From contig NZ_QLLY01000009.1 in NCBI RefSeq assembly GCF_003259365.1, positions 249,259 to 313,258 on the forward strand: a DNA stretch of 64,000 nucleotides, given 5' to 3'. Made by a program: the position numbers and the translations under genes. Below the pieces are notes generated by a model, which did not search any database, was not told the origin of the DNA, and saw only the letters and a list, made by a program, of their open reading frames with translations. How positions within the stretch are numbered: the stretch's first letter is position 1; each line of letters opens with the position of its first letter. Shown here piece by piece: positions 8,766 to 15,538 of this stretch. Origin of the DNA: Streptomyces sp. PsTaAH-137. Its GTDB lineage: Bacteria; Actinomycetota; Actinomycetes; Streptomycetales; Streptomycetaceae.

Positions 8766-9161
8766 ATGACCACCCCCCTCATCGAGCGACTCGCGACGAC
8801 CGTACGGGACTCGGCCCAGCCCGTCACCGACGCCGACCGCGCCGACCTGGCCGAACTCCTGCCGCTCGCCCAGGTCTACGCGGAGACGTGCGGCATCGGC
8901 TTCGACGACGTCCGCTCGCTCGCGCTCGCCGTGCACGCCCTCGCCTTCGTCCGGCGGGTCCGCGGCGACGAGCACCTGGACGCGCTCGACGAGGAACTCG
9001 GCGCCGAGATCGCCCCCGGGCGCATGGCGGCCGTCCGCACCCTCGTCGACGCGTACTGCGAGCCCCGCGGATTCTCCGCGCGCGACACCGAGATCCTGCT
9101 GCTCGCCCTGCACTTCGAGGCGGCGGCGCAGCTTCAGCACCAGACCGGCCGGCAGGCATGA
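8766..9161 (+). CDS. PRD (PTS regulation domain) protein, EF_0829-like
   Basis: A small 131-residue protein that looks like a single PTS regulation domain with no DNA-binding part. Two conserved-looking histidines lie in LAVHALAFVRRV (His57) and LALHFEAA (His116); PRD histidines are phosphorylated by HPr or EIIB in known systems. Its place before the SFCGS and DUF4312-DUF4310 genes matches the EF_0829/AHA_3910 gene order I recall. The ATG at 8766 follows GAGAGG. Its last codons, CAG GCA TGA, form the first unit of a tandem repeat that bridges to the next gene. Function is unknown; phosphorylation-dependent control of the adjacent transporter is an inference. Confidence 0.75.
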   Translation: MTTPLIERLATTVRDSAQPVTDADRADLAELLPLAQVYAETCGIGFDDVRSLALAVHALAFVRRVRGDEHLDALDEELGAEIAPGRMAAVRTLVDAYCEPRGFSARDTEILLLALHFEAAAQLQHQTGRQA

Positions 9162-9222
9162 CAGCGCAGGCATGACACCTCAGGCATGACACCTCAGGCA
9201 TGACACCTCAGGCATGACCGAC
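9153..9222 (+). repeat. Five 14-bp tandem repeats forming a chain of coupled mini-ORFs
   Basis: Units of CAGGCATGACACCT start at 9153, 9167, 9181, 9195 and 9209; the middle three are identical and the outer two differ at the end. Each contains ATGA, where a stop TGA and a start ATG overlap. The PRD gene ends on the first ATGA (9158-9161). From there ribosomes could read four 5-codon peptides (MTAQA once, MTPQA three times), each ending on the next ATGA, the last of which (9214) opens a frame running into the SFCGS gene. Because 14 is not a multiple of 3, each unit shifts frame and only the ATGA hinges keep the chain going. Confidence 0.9.
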
Positions 9223-9240
9223 ACACCAGGGAGCACCGCC

Positions 9241-9609
9241 ATGACAGTCAAGATCGTGATCGGACACCGGCTCGGCAAGGGGCAGGCCGTCGCCGACGGC
9301 GTACGCGCCGCGGGCGGCGAGCCCATCCTCATCCCCGGCCCCGGCGCCGACATGAAGGTGGGCGACGTGATGGACGCCGAGGGCGCGCAGCTCGGCATCT
9401 CCTTCTGCGGGAGCGGCGGCGCGGGAGCCGTCACCGCCAAGGCCAAGTACGGCCACGACATCGAGTTCGGCATGCGCTCGGCGCAGGCCGGGGTCACCGC
9501 CGTGGAACAGGGCCGCACCGTCCTCGGCTTCGGGTTCCTCGACAGCGAGGAGCTCGGCTTCAAGGTCACCGAGGCGCTGCTGAAGAAGCTCGCCAAGGAG
9601 GCCTCGTGA
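9241..9609 (+). CDS. Glycine-rich SFCGS family protein (EF_0830-like)
   Basis: A 122-residue cytosolic protein. It has a strand-loop-helix start (KIVIGHRLGKGQAVADGV) and the family motif ISFCGSGGAGA with Cys56. A cysteine at the end of a strand, followed by a Gly-rich loop and helix, resembles the phosphocysteine loop of PTS EIIB domains; that likeness is my inference. I chose ATG 9241 for its GGGAG at good spacing. The in-frame ATG 9214, coupled to the mini-ORF chain, would add MTDTPGSTA. It overlaps the next gene by GTGA. The family is known to me only as a domain of unknown function. Confidence 0.82.
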   Translation: MTVKIVIGHRLGKGQAVADGVRAAGGEPILIPGPGADMKVGDVMDAEGAQLGISFCGSGGAGAVTAKAKYGHDIEFGMRSAQAGVTAVEQGRTVLGFGFLDSEELGFKVTEALLKKLAKEAS

Positions 9610-9941
9610 AGCAGTCCCGGCACACCCTGCGGCTCAGCGGTTCGGGACCCACCCGGGAGAAGGCGTTCGCCACCGCCATCGGGCAGGTGCAGTCCGAGGT
9701 CGCGAAGCGCACGAACGGCGTCGACTTCCGCGTGGAGCCCCTGGAACTCGACGTGGTCTCCGCGGTGGAGCACCGCTGGACCGAGCGGTTCCTCGGCCTG
9801 CTCTTCCCGCGCACCCGCCGGCGCTTCGAGATCACGCTGCGCATCGAGGTCCAGGTGGCCTCACTCGACCTGGACGCCGTCGACTTCACGGTGCGCGAGG
9901 AGCGGCTCTCGTCGCTCCAGCACGCCCTGCACATGAGGTGA
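9606..9941 (+). CDS. DUF4312 family protein (EF_0831-like)
   Basis: A 111-residue soluble protein starting with GTG at 9606, overlapping the SFCGS stop in GTGA. The sequence opens SRHTLRLSGSGPTREKAFATAIGQVQ and is predicted alpha/beta, with no membrane span and no motif I can tie to an enzyme. In the EF_083x/AHA_391x cassettes this family lies between the SFCGS protein and the two membrane proteins, exactly as here. It may be a cytoplasmic partner of the transporter. Function is unknown. Confidence 0.8.
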   Translation: MKQSRHTLRLSGSGPTREKAFATAIGQVQSEVAKRTNGVDFRVEPLELDVVSAVEHRWTERFLGLLFPRTRRRFEITLRIEVQVASLDLDAVDFTVREERLSSLQHALHMR

Positions 9942-9945
9942 CCCG

Positions 9946-10734
9946 ATGAACGAAACCCTCACCGTCCTCCTGGAGTCGCTCGTCATCGGCGGTCTCATCG
10001 GCTTCGGCGCGAGCGCGGGCGTGGCCCGCATGTTCCACGCGCCGAAGGTCCAGGGCATGGGCGCCTTCCGCACCCTGGGCGAGCTCAACGCCTGCCAGAA
10101 CGACCCCGTCGCCCACTTCTCCTTCGGCCTCGGCTTCCTCTTCAACGCCTGGTCGAGCGCGGTCGGCACCGGCGCGCTGACCTCGGACGTGGACCACCGC
10201 ATCGTGCCGCACTGGTCGGCGGCGGTCGCCATGGCGAAGAACCGCAACCTCGACGCGACACTGCACAACCCGCGCCGGATGGCGCTGACCGGCACCGTCG
10301 TCGGCATGCTCCTCGTCACCCTCCTCAACACGACGGCCGCCTCCATCCCGCACTCCCTCCAGGAGGTCGCGTCCCAGGTGCTCGGCCCGGCGTCGGAGTG
10401 GCTGATCAACCCCGTCATGCCGATCATCTTCTGGATGGCGGCCGTGGACGCGGGCCGCCGCGCCGGAGCCTGGGGCACCGTCCTCGGCGGCCTCGGCCAC
10501 CTCGTGATGGGCAACGCGGTCCCCGGCATCGTGCTCGGCATCGTCATCGCCAAGGGCGTCGACGACCTCGGCTGGACCAAGGTCACCAAGTCGCTGGCCG
10601 GCGTCGTCATCGTGCTCTTCGTGGCCAGCACCTTCCTGCGCGGCGTCGACATCACCCTGCTGGAGCAGATGAAGGTGCACGTCCCGCACTGGCTCCTGCA
10701 GTTCCACGACGCGACCGGCACCAAGCCCCAGTGA
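9946..10734 (+). CDS. DUF4311 family membrane protein (EF_0832-like)
   Basis: A 262-residue integral membrane protein. Hydrophobic segments include LLESLVIGGLIGFGASAGVA, the span after the NPRRMALTG loop, NPVMPIIFWMAAV, LVMGNAVPGIVLGIVIA and SLAGVVIVLFVAS. A charged loop with DVDHRIVPHWS and HNPRR lies between them. The ATG is 4 nt after the DUF4312 stop. It pairs with the DUF4310 protein and probably forms the membrane part of an uncharacterised transporter. No ATPase is nearby; the HPr-like gene in the operon points to phosphoryl-driven transport, but this is unproven. Confidence 0.82.
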   Translation: MNETLTVLLESLVIGGLIGFGASAGVARMFHAPKVQGMGAFRTLGELNACQNDPVAHFSFGLGFLFNAWSSAVGTGALTSDVDHRIVPHWSAAVAMAKNRNLDATLHNPRRMALTGTVVGMLLVTLLNTTAASIPHSLQEVASQVLGPASEWLINPVMPIIFWMAAVDAGRRAGAWGTVLGGLGHLVMGNAVPGIVLGIVIAKGVDDLGWTKVTKSLAGVVIVLFVASTFLRGVDITLLEQMKVHVPHWLLQFHDATGTKPQ

Positions 10735-10747
10735 GGCAGGCAGCGAC

Positions 10748-11485
10748 ATGACCGACACATCCACCGCCGCCGCGGGCGGCATACCCGCGCAGAACTCCGG
10801 CGCGCCCGAGACCAAGGGCGGCTTCCTCAGCAGGGTGCCGGGTGAAGGCAGTTTCTGGCTCGCCGAGTGGGCCTTCCCCGTCTTCGTGGCCTGCCTGGCG
10901 GCTGGCATCTTCACCGGCACCCACCTCTACTACGTCTACGACACCGGGGTGTTCAACGACGTCGCCGTCGCCTCGATGCTCAAGGCCGGTATGGAGAACG
11001 GCAGTTACGGCGCCGCGGCGGCGTTCGGCGCGGGCTTCCTGTTCGCCCGCATCATCGAGGGCCCCATGGTCGGCATCCTCGACATCGGCGGATCCCTGCA
11101 GACCGGTGTGGGCATCGGCATCCCCGCCATGCTCCTCGGCGCCGGATTCACCGCCCCGCTCCAGCACTTCTGGCTCGCGGTCCCGGTGGGCGCGCTGCTC
11201 GGCGGCATCATCGGCATCGCCATCATCGTCATCCGGCGCGCCACGGTGAACTCCACGGGCGGCACCTCGACCTTCGGCGCCGACGTGATGATGGGCGCCG
11301 GCAACTCCGCCGGACGCTATCTGGGCCCCCTCGTCATCATCTCCGCCGCGACCGCGTCCCTGCCCGTGGGGCTCGGCTCCACCATCGGCGCCCTCGTCTT
11401 CTACAAGTGGCAGAAGCCGCTCACCGGCGGCGCCATCATCGGCGCGATGCTCGCCGGCCTCTTCTTCCCCATCCCCGGCAAGTGA
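10748..11485 (+). CDS. DUF4310 family membrane protein (EF_0833-like)
   Basis: A 245-residue integral membrane protein, rich in Gly and Ala, with a polar N-terminus of about 35 residues. Spans include WAFPVFVACLAAGIFTGTHL, GIGIPAMLLGAGFTAPLQHF, VGALLGGIIGIAIIVI and the C-terminal GGAIIGAMLAGLFFP. Motifs such as FARIIEGPMVGILDIGGSLQ and GADVMMGAGNSAGRYLGPL may form the substrate path. The start is 13 nt after the DUF4311 stop. It is the likely second membrane subunit of the same unknown transporter. Confidence 0.82.
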   Translation: MTDTSTAAAGGIPAQNSGAPETKGGFLSRVPGEGSFWLAEWAFPVFVACLAAGIFTGTHLYYVYDTGVFNDVAVASMLKAGMENGSYGAAAAFGAGFLFARIIEGPMVGILDIGGSLQTGVGIGIPAMLLGAGFTAPLQHFWLAVPVGALLGGIIGIAIIVIRRATVNSTGGTSTFGADVMMGAGNSAGRYLGPLVIISAATASLPVGLGSTIGALVFYKWQKPLTGGAIIGAMLAGLFFPIPGK

Positions 11486-11523
11486 CCGCCCCCGCTCCCG
11501 TACCCGCAGCGCAAGGAGACCGT

Positions 11524-12624
11524 GTGCCCACCCTCCATCAGGACCTCGGCGTACCGCCCGCCATCAACGCCAGCGGCAAGATGACCGCCCTCGGCGGCAG
11601 CGTGCTCGGCGACGGCGTCATCGCCGCCATGGGCGACGCGGCCCGCCAGCACGTCGTCATGGACGACCTGCTGGACGCCGTCGGCCGGGAGATCGCCCGC
11701 GCCACCGGCACCGAGGCCGGCTGCCCGACCACCGGAGCGGCCTCGGGCGTCGCCATCGCGGTCGCGTCCGTGATCGCGGGCACCGACGTCAGCCGGGTCG
11801 AGGCGCTGCCCGACGCCGGCGACGCGCCGTGCGAGGTGATCCTGCCGCGCGGGCACTCCGTCTACTTCGGCGCCCCGATCCGCCAGATGGTCGCGCTCGG
11901 CGGGGGCCGTCCCGTCGAGGTCGGCTCCGCGAACAAGGTCACCGCCGACCACCTGGCGGGCGCCATCGGCCCGCGCACCGCCGCCCTCCTCTATGTCCAG
12001 TCCCACCACGCCGTGCAGAAGGGCATGGTCACCCTCGCGGAGACGATCGAGGTGGGGCGCCGGCACGACATCCCCGTCATCGTCGACGCGGCCGCCGAGG
12101 AGGACCTGAAGCGCTGGCCCGCCACCGGCGCCGACCTGGTCGTCTACAGCGGCGGCAAGGCCGTGGGCGGTCCCGCCTCCGGCATGATCTGCGGCAGCGC
12201 CGCACGGATCGCCGCCTGCCGCGCGCAGTACGGCGGCATCGCCCGCCCCATGAAGGTCGGCAAGGAGACCCTGTTCGGCCTCGTCCAGGCGCTGCGCGAC
12301 TACGGCACCGCGGTGCCCGTCGGACACCGCGAGCGCATGGAGAAGCTGGCCGCGCGCCTCGCCGACCTGCCCGGCGTCACCACCCGGGTCGTCGGCGACG
12401 AGGCGGGCCGCGCCATCCACCGCACCGAACTGACCGTGGACCCGGCCGCCGCGGGCCGCGACGCCTCCACCCTCGCGGCCGAACTCGCCGCCACGGGCGT
12501 CCACCTGCGGGACCACCTCGCGGTGACAGGCCGACTGCTCATCGACCCGCGCCCGCTGCGCCCCGACGAGGAGGACCAACTCGTGGACCGACTGACCGCA
12601 CTGCTCGGGGGAGGAACCCGATGA
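11524..12624 (+). CDS. SelA/DgaE-like PLP-dependent ammonia-lyase
   Basis: A 366-residue fold-type I PLP enzyme of the SelA-related group. The cofactor lysine is Lys212 in VVYSGGKAVGGPASG; Asp188 in VIVDAAAEEDL fits the residue that holds the pyridine nitrogen. By likeness to DgaE (D-glucosaminate-6-phosphate ammonia-lyase) it probably removes ammonia from a 2-amino-2-deoxy sugar acid phosphate to give a 2-keto-3-deoxy acid phosphate. It starts with GTG at 11524 after AAGGAG and ends in an ATGA overlap with the HPr-like gene. The substrate is inferred from family and from the aldolase two genes later. Confidence 0.85.
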   Translation: MPTLHQDLGVPPAINASGKMTALGGSVLGDGVIAAMGDAARQHVVMDDLLDAVGREIARATGTEAGCPTTGAASGVAIAVASVIAGTDVSRVEALPDAGDAPCEVILPRGHSVYFGAPIRQMVALGGGRPVEVGSANKVTADHLAGAIGPRTAALLYVQSHHAVQKGMVTLAETIEVGRRHDIPVIVDAAAEEDLKRWPATGADLVVYSGGKAVGGPASGMICGSAARIAACRAQYGGIARPMKVGKETLFGLVQALRDYGTAVPVGHRERMEKLAARLADLPGVTTRVVGDEAGRAIHRTELTVDPAAAGRDASTLAAELAATGVHLRDHLAVTGRLLIDPRPLRPDEEDQLVDRLTALLGGGTR

Positions 12625-12884
12625 CCGTCGTCGAGCGCCGCCTGGTGGTCACCGAGGAGGCCGGCCTGCACGCCCGCCCCGCCGCCGCCTTCGCCCAGAC
12701 CGCCGCCCGCGCCGCCGCCGAGGTGACCGTCGCCCGCGAGGACGGCACCGAGGTGCCCGCGCGCAGCGTCCTGTCCCTGATGACCCTCAACATCCGCTGC
12801 GGCGACGCCATCGTGCTGCGCGCCAGCGGCACCGACGCCGAATCCACCCTGGACGCGCTCGCGCGCATCGCGGCCCCGGCATGA
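12621..12884 (+). CDS. HPr-family phosphocarrier protein (operon-specific paralogue)
   Basis: An 87-residue HPr-like protein. The active-site motif GLHARPAA gives the phosphorylatable His17. The region where HPr carries its regulatory serine reads ARSVLSLMTL, so a serine is present, but I would not claim HPr-kinase control. The start ATG overlaps the upstream stop (ATGA), and its own stop overlaps or nears the aldolase start. The general HPr (ptsH) of streptomycetes is not normally inside a catabolic operon, so this looks like a dedicated copy. It would link the PRD protein and the unknown transporter to phosphoryl transfer. Confidence 0.88.
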   Translation: MTVVERRLVVTEEAGLHARPAAAFAQTAARAAAEVTVAREDGTEVPARSVLSLMTLNIRCGDAIVLRASGTDAESTLDALARIAAPA

Positions 12885-12907
12885 GCGAACACCGTACGGA
12901 GACACCG

Positions 12908-13528
12908 ATGAACCCCGCCGTCCCTGCCGTCACCGACGTCCCCGCCGTCATCGAACGGCTGCGCCTGGCCCGCGTCACCCCGACCGTACGCGAGGCCGAC
13001 GCCGACACGGCCGACCGGATGGCCCGCACCCTGGTCGAATCCGGCATCACCGCCTTCGAGTTCACGGCCACCACACCCGGCTGGGAGAAGCTGGTGGAGA
13101 CCTGGTCGCGCGAGGCGCCCGAGGTCACCCTGGGCCTGGGCACCGTCACCTCGCCCGAGATCGCCGAGCGCGCCCTCGCGGCCGGGGCGCACTTCCTGGT
13201 CAGCCCCTTCCAGGTGCCGGAGGTCCGCCCCGTGGCCGACGCGGCGGGGCGGCTCCTGGTAGAGGGCGGATTCACCCCGAGCGAGCTGCGGATCCCGGCC
13301 GGGCGCGGGGTGGCGAAGCTCTTCCCCGCGAACATCGGCGGCATCGCCTACCTGAAGTCGCTGCTGTCCGTCCTGCCCGGCGCCAGGATCGTGGCGACCG
13401 GCGGCGTCACCGTCGACAACGCGGCCGAGTGGCTCGCCGCCGGTGCCTTCACGGTCAGCATCGGCAGCGATCTGGCCAAGGGCGATGTGCGGGCCAATGT
13501 CGCGCGGCTGAAGGAGAGCATCGGCTGA
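12908..13528 (+). CDS. KDPG/KHG aldolase-type enzyme
   Basis: A 206-residue class I aldolase of the Eda (KDPG/KHG) family. The Schiff-base lysine lies in RGVAKLFPAN, and the general base glutamate in ITAFEFTATTPG (usually EVTLRTP). The normal fCPG segment is FLVSPFQVP here, so the substrate pocket differs from standard Eda. It would split a 2-keto-3-deoxy sugar acid phosphate to pyruvate and an aldehyde phosphate. I chose ATG 12908, which has GGAG at proper spacing; ATG 12881, in an ATGA overlap with the HPr stop, is the coupled alternative. The Enterococcus cassette uses a different aldolase family at this step. Confidence 0.88.
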   Translation: MNPAVPAVTDVPAVIERLRLARVTPTVREADADTADRMARTLVESGITAFEFTATTPGWEKLVETWSREAPEVTLGLGTVTSPEIAERALAAGAHFLVSPFQVPEVRPVADAAGRLLVEGGFTPSELRIPAGRGVAKLFPANIGGIAYLKSLLSVLPGARIVATGGVTVDNAAEWLAAGAFTVSIGSDLAKGDVRANVARLKESIG

Positions 13529-13552
13529 GGGAGGGGGAGTCGACGGCAATGG

Positions 13553-13575
13553 CGGCGGCGCCCACAGCGCCGCCG
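13553..13575. terminator. Bidirectional terminator hairpin
   Basis: Perfect 9-bp inverted repeat, CGGCGGCGC and GCGCCGCCG, with a 5-nt loop. It fills the short convergent gap between the aldolase and ROK genes, ending 1 bp before the ROK stop codon. Confidence 0.8.
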
Positions 13576-13576
13576 T

Positions 13577-14833
13577 TCAGCCTGTCCCGGACTCCGCGTA
13601 CGCCGCCGGGTCGGCCAGCACGTCGCGCACCACGCGGGCTGCCGCACCCCGCGCCGCGTCGCCGGACGAGGACGAGGCCCGCAGCCGCCCGCTGCCGGGT
13701 GTCCACAGACCCGACACCACCCGCGCCGTCAGCTCCGCGTCGGCGGCGGGCGCCAGCCAGGGCTTCAGCTCGCGGAAGGCGCCGCCCAGGATCACCGCGT
13801 CCGGGTCCAGCAGGTTCACCGCGCCCGACAGCACCCGGCCGAGCCGCGTCCCGGCCTCCTCCAGGGCCTGGAGCGCCCGCGGCTGACCGGCCCGCGCCCG
13901 CGCCTCCAGCTCCGCGACGCCGGCCGCGCCCGCCTTCTCGTCCAGGCCCGCCGCCCGCAACAGCGCCGCCTGACCCGCGTACTGCTCCAGGCAGCCGCGC
14001 GCACCGCAGCTGCACGGGGGCCCGTCGGGGTCGACCACCAGATGCCCGATCTCGCCCGCGAACCCGTGCGCGCCGCGCAGCAGTTGACCGTTCAGGACCA
14101 GCGCGCCGCCGACACCGATCTCGCCGGTGAGGTAGACGAAGCTGTTCACGGGCGCGCGGTCGTCGTCGGCCGTGGCGAACCACAGCTCGGCCATCGCGGC
14201 GAGATTGGCCTCGTTGTCCGCGCTCACCGGAAGAGCGCGGTGCTCGGGCCGCAGCGCGCTGAGCGCCTGGGCGAACAGGCCCTCGACCGGAACCCGGTTC
14301 CACCCCAGGTTGGGCGCCTGCCGCACCGCGCCGCCGGAGACCAGACCGGGCAGCGCCAACTCGGCCGCCACCGGACGGAGTTCCTGTTCCGTGGCGGAGG
14401 CGACGGCCCGCGCGGCGATCCGGGCGGCCTGGTTGAGGACGGCGGCCGGCGCCGTGCCGCGGTTGTCCATCCGCTCGACCAGCCGGACCCGGTCCGTGCC
14501 GGCGAGGTCGACGACGCACACGGCGACGTAGTCGATGTTGATCTCGACGCCCAGCCCCGCGGGGCCGCTGCGGGCCACCTTCAGGACGGTCCCGGGGCGG
14601 CCCGCCTGCCCGCTGAACGTCTTGCCCCACTCGCTGAGGAACCCCTCCGTCAGGAGCTGGTCGACGAGCGACGAGACCGCGGCCCGGGTCAGCCCGACAC
14701 GTGCGGCGACCCCGGCCCGGGTCGCCTCGCCCTCGTCGTGGACGGTGCGCAGCACCAGGCTCAGATTGTGCCGCCGCACGCTTGCCTTGTCGGCCTTCGC
14801 GGGCGGGGCGGGGGACGCGTTGTTGCTGTTCAT
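13577..14833 (-). CDS. ROK-family transcriptional repressor (NagC/XylR type)
   Basis: 418 residues. An N-terminal MarR-like winged helix (RAGVAARVGLTRAAVSSLVDQLL, about residues 39-61) is followed by a ROK sugar-binding domain. The ROK zinc motif is clear: GEIGHL followed by CSCGARGCLE. It lies 13 bp after the TetR gene on the same strand, so the two are probably co-transcribed, divergent from the MFS gene. Its end converges with the nine-gene operon. Candidate targets are the xyl genes or the adjacent MFS transporter; the sequence does not settle this. Confidence 0.92.
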   Translation of the reverse strand: MNSNNASPAPPAKADKASVRRHNLSLVLRTVHDEGEATRAGVAARVGLTRAAVSSLVDQLLTEGFLSEWGKTFSGQAGRPGTVLKVARSGPAGLGVEINIDYVAVCVVDLAGTDRVRLVERMDNRGTAPAAVLNQAARIAARAVASATEQELRPVAAELALPGLVSGGAVRQAPNLGWNRVPVEGLFAQALSALRPEHRALPVSADNEANLAAMAELWFATADDDRAPVNSFVYLTGEIGVGGALVLNGQLLRGAHGFAGEIGHLVVDPDGPPCSCGARGCLEQYAGQAALLRAAGLDEKAGAAGVAELEARARAGQPRALQALEEAGTRLGRVLSGAVNLLDPDAVILGGAFRELKPWLAPAADAELTARVVSGLWTPGSGRLRASSSSGDAARGAAARVVRDVLADPAAYAESGTG

Positions 14834-14846
14834 CGTAGTGTCGACC

Positions 14847-15419
14847 CTAGACGACGCCGGGGGTGGCGGGGCGTGCGACGACGGCGCTGACGACTGCCGC
14901 GATGCCCGCGCGGTCGGTGGGGCGGGCGTCGACGGAGTTGTGGATGGAGAACCCCTCCACCAGGGCGTCCAGGGCGCGGGCGGTGAGCGGGTCGAAGTGC
15001 CGGGCGAGGGAGTCGCGGCTGGCCTGCATCCAGGAGCGCATCACCTCGCGTAGCTCGGGATGGCGGGTGGCGAAGGCGTACAGCTCGTAGCTGAGCAGGA
15101 GATTGCGGTCGGAGCCCCACACCTTGCCGCAGATGATCTCCACGACGGCCTCCTGGGCCTCCTCGGGAGTGCGTGCCGCGGCCAGCAGGGCCCCGTAGCG
15201 GCTGGAGACGGTCTCGGCGAGCCGGGTGAAGGCCTCCGTGAGCAGATGCTGCATGTCGTCGAAGTAGTAGGTGAGCGAGCCGAGCGGGACCCCCGCCGCC
15301 GCGGCGATCCGGCGGAAGGTGACCTTGATCGCGCCGTGTTCGGCGATGACGTCGAGGGCCGCGTCGAGAATCCGCTCGCGCCGCCGGGGGTCATTGGGGC
15401 CGCGGTTGCTACCGGTCAT
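14847..15419 (-). CDS. TetR-family regulator beside MFS gene
   Basis: A 190-residue TetR repressor. The helix-turn-helix is in VTFRRIAAAAGVPLGSLTYYF (about residues 33-53), preceded by RRERILDAALDVIAEHG. It is divergent from the MFS transporter, with a long palindrome between them that is its likely operator, and is followed by the ROK gene. The C-terminal half, with HPELREVMRSWMQASRDSLARHF, resembles regulators of efflux pumps. Confidence 0.92.
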   Translation of the reverse strand: MTGSNRGPNDPRRRERILDAALDVIAEHGAIKVTFRRIAAAAGVPLGSLTYYFDDMQHLLTEAFTRLAETVSSRYGALLAAARTPEEAQEAVVEIICGKVWGSDRNLLLSYELYAFATRHPELREVMRSWMQASRDSLARHFDPLTARALDALVEGFSIHNSVDARPTDRAGIAAVVSAVVARPATPGVV

Positions 15420-15447
15420 CGTCGTCGTCCGCCTTCTCTTCTCTCCG

Positions 15448-15485
15448 CCCCACCGGGTATGTACATTTGTGCATACCCGGTGGGG
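15448..15485. promoter_or_regulatory. TetR operator, 14-bp-arm palindrome
   Basis: Perfect arms CCCCACCGGGTATG (15448-15461) and CATACCCGGTGGGG (15472-15485). Three of the inner base pairs also match, with TT at the centre. It lies 28 bp upstream of the TetR start and 53 bp upstream of the chosen MFS start, so one bound repressor could control both directions. Confidence 0.85.
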
Positions 15486-15538
15486 GCGGGATGCGTCGCC
15501 TGCCTGTCCATTCTTTCCGAACTCCTGCGGAGCCCCTG

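Noticed and set aside
9153..9222. Tandem repeats as a CRISPR array
   Set aside because: Units are 14 bp with no spacers and no cas genes; the ATGA chain explains them better.
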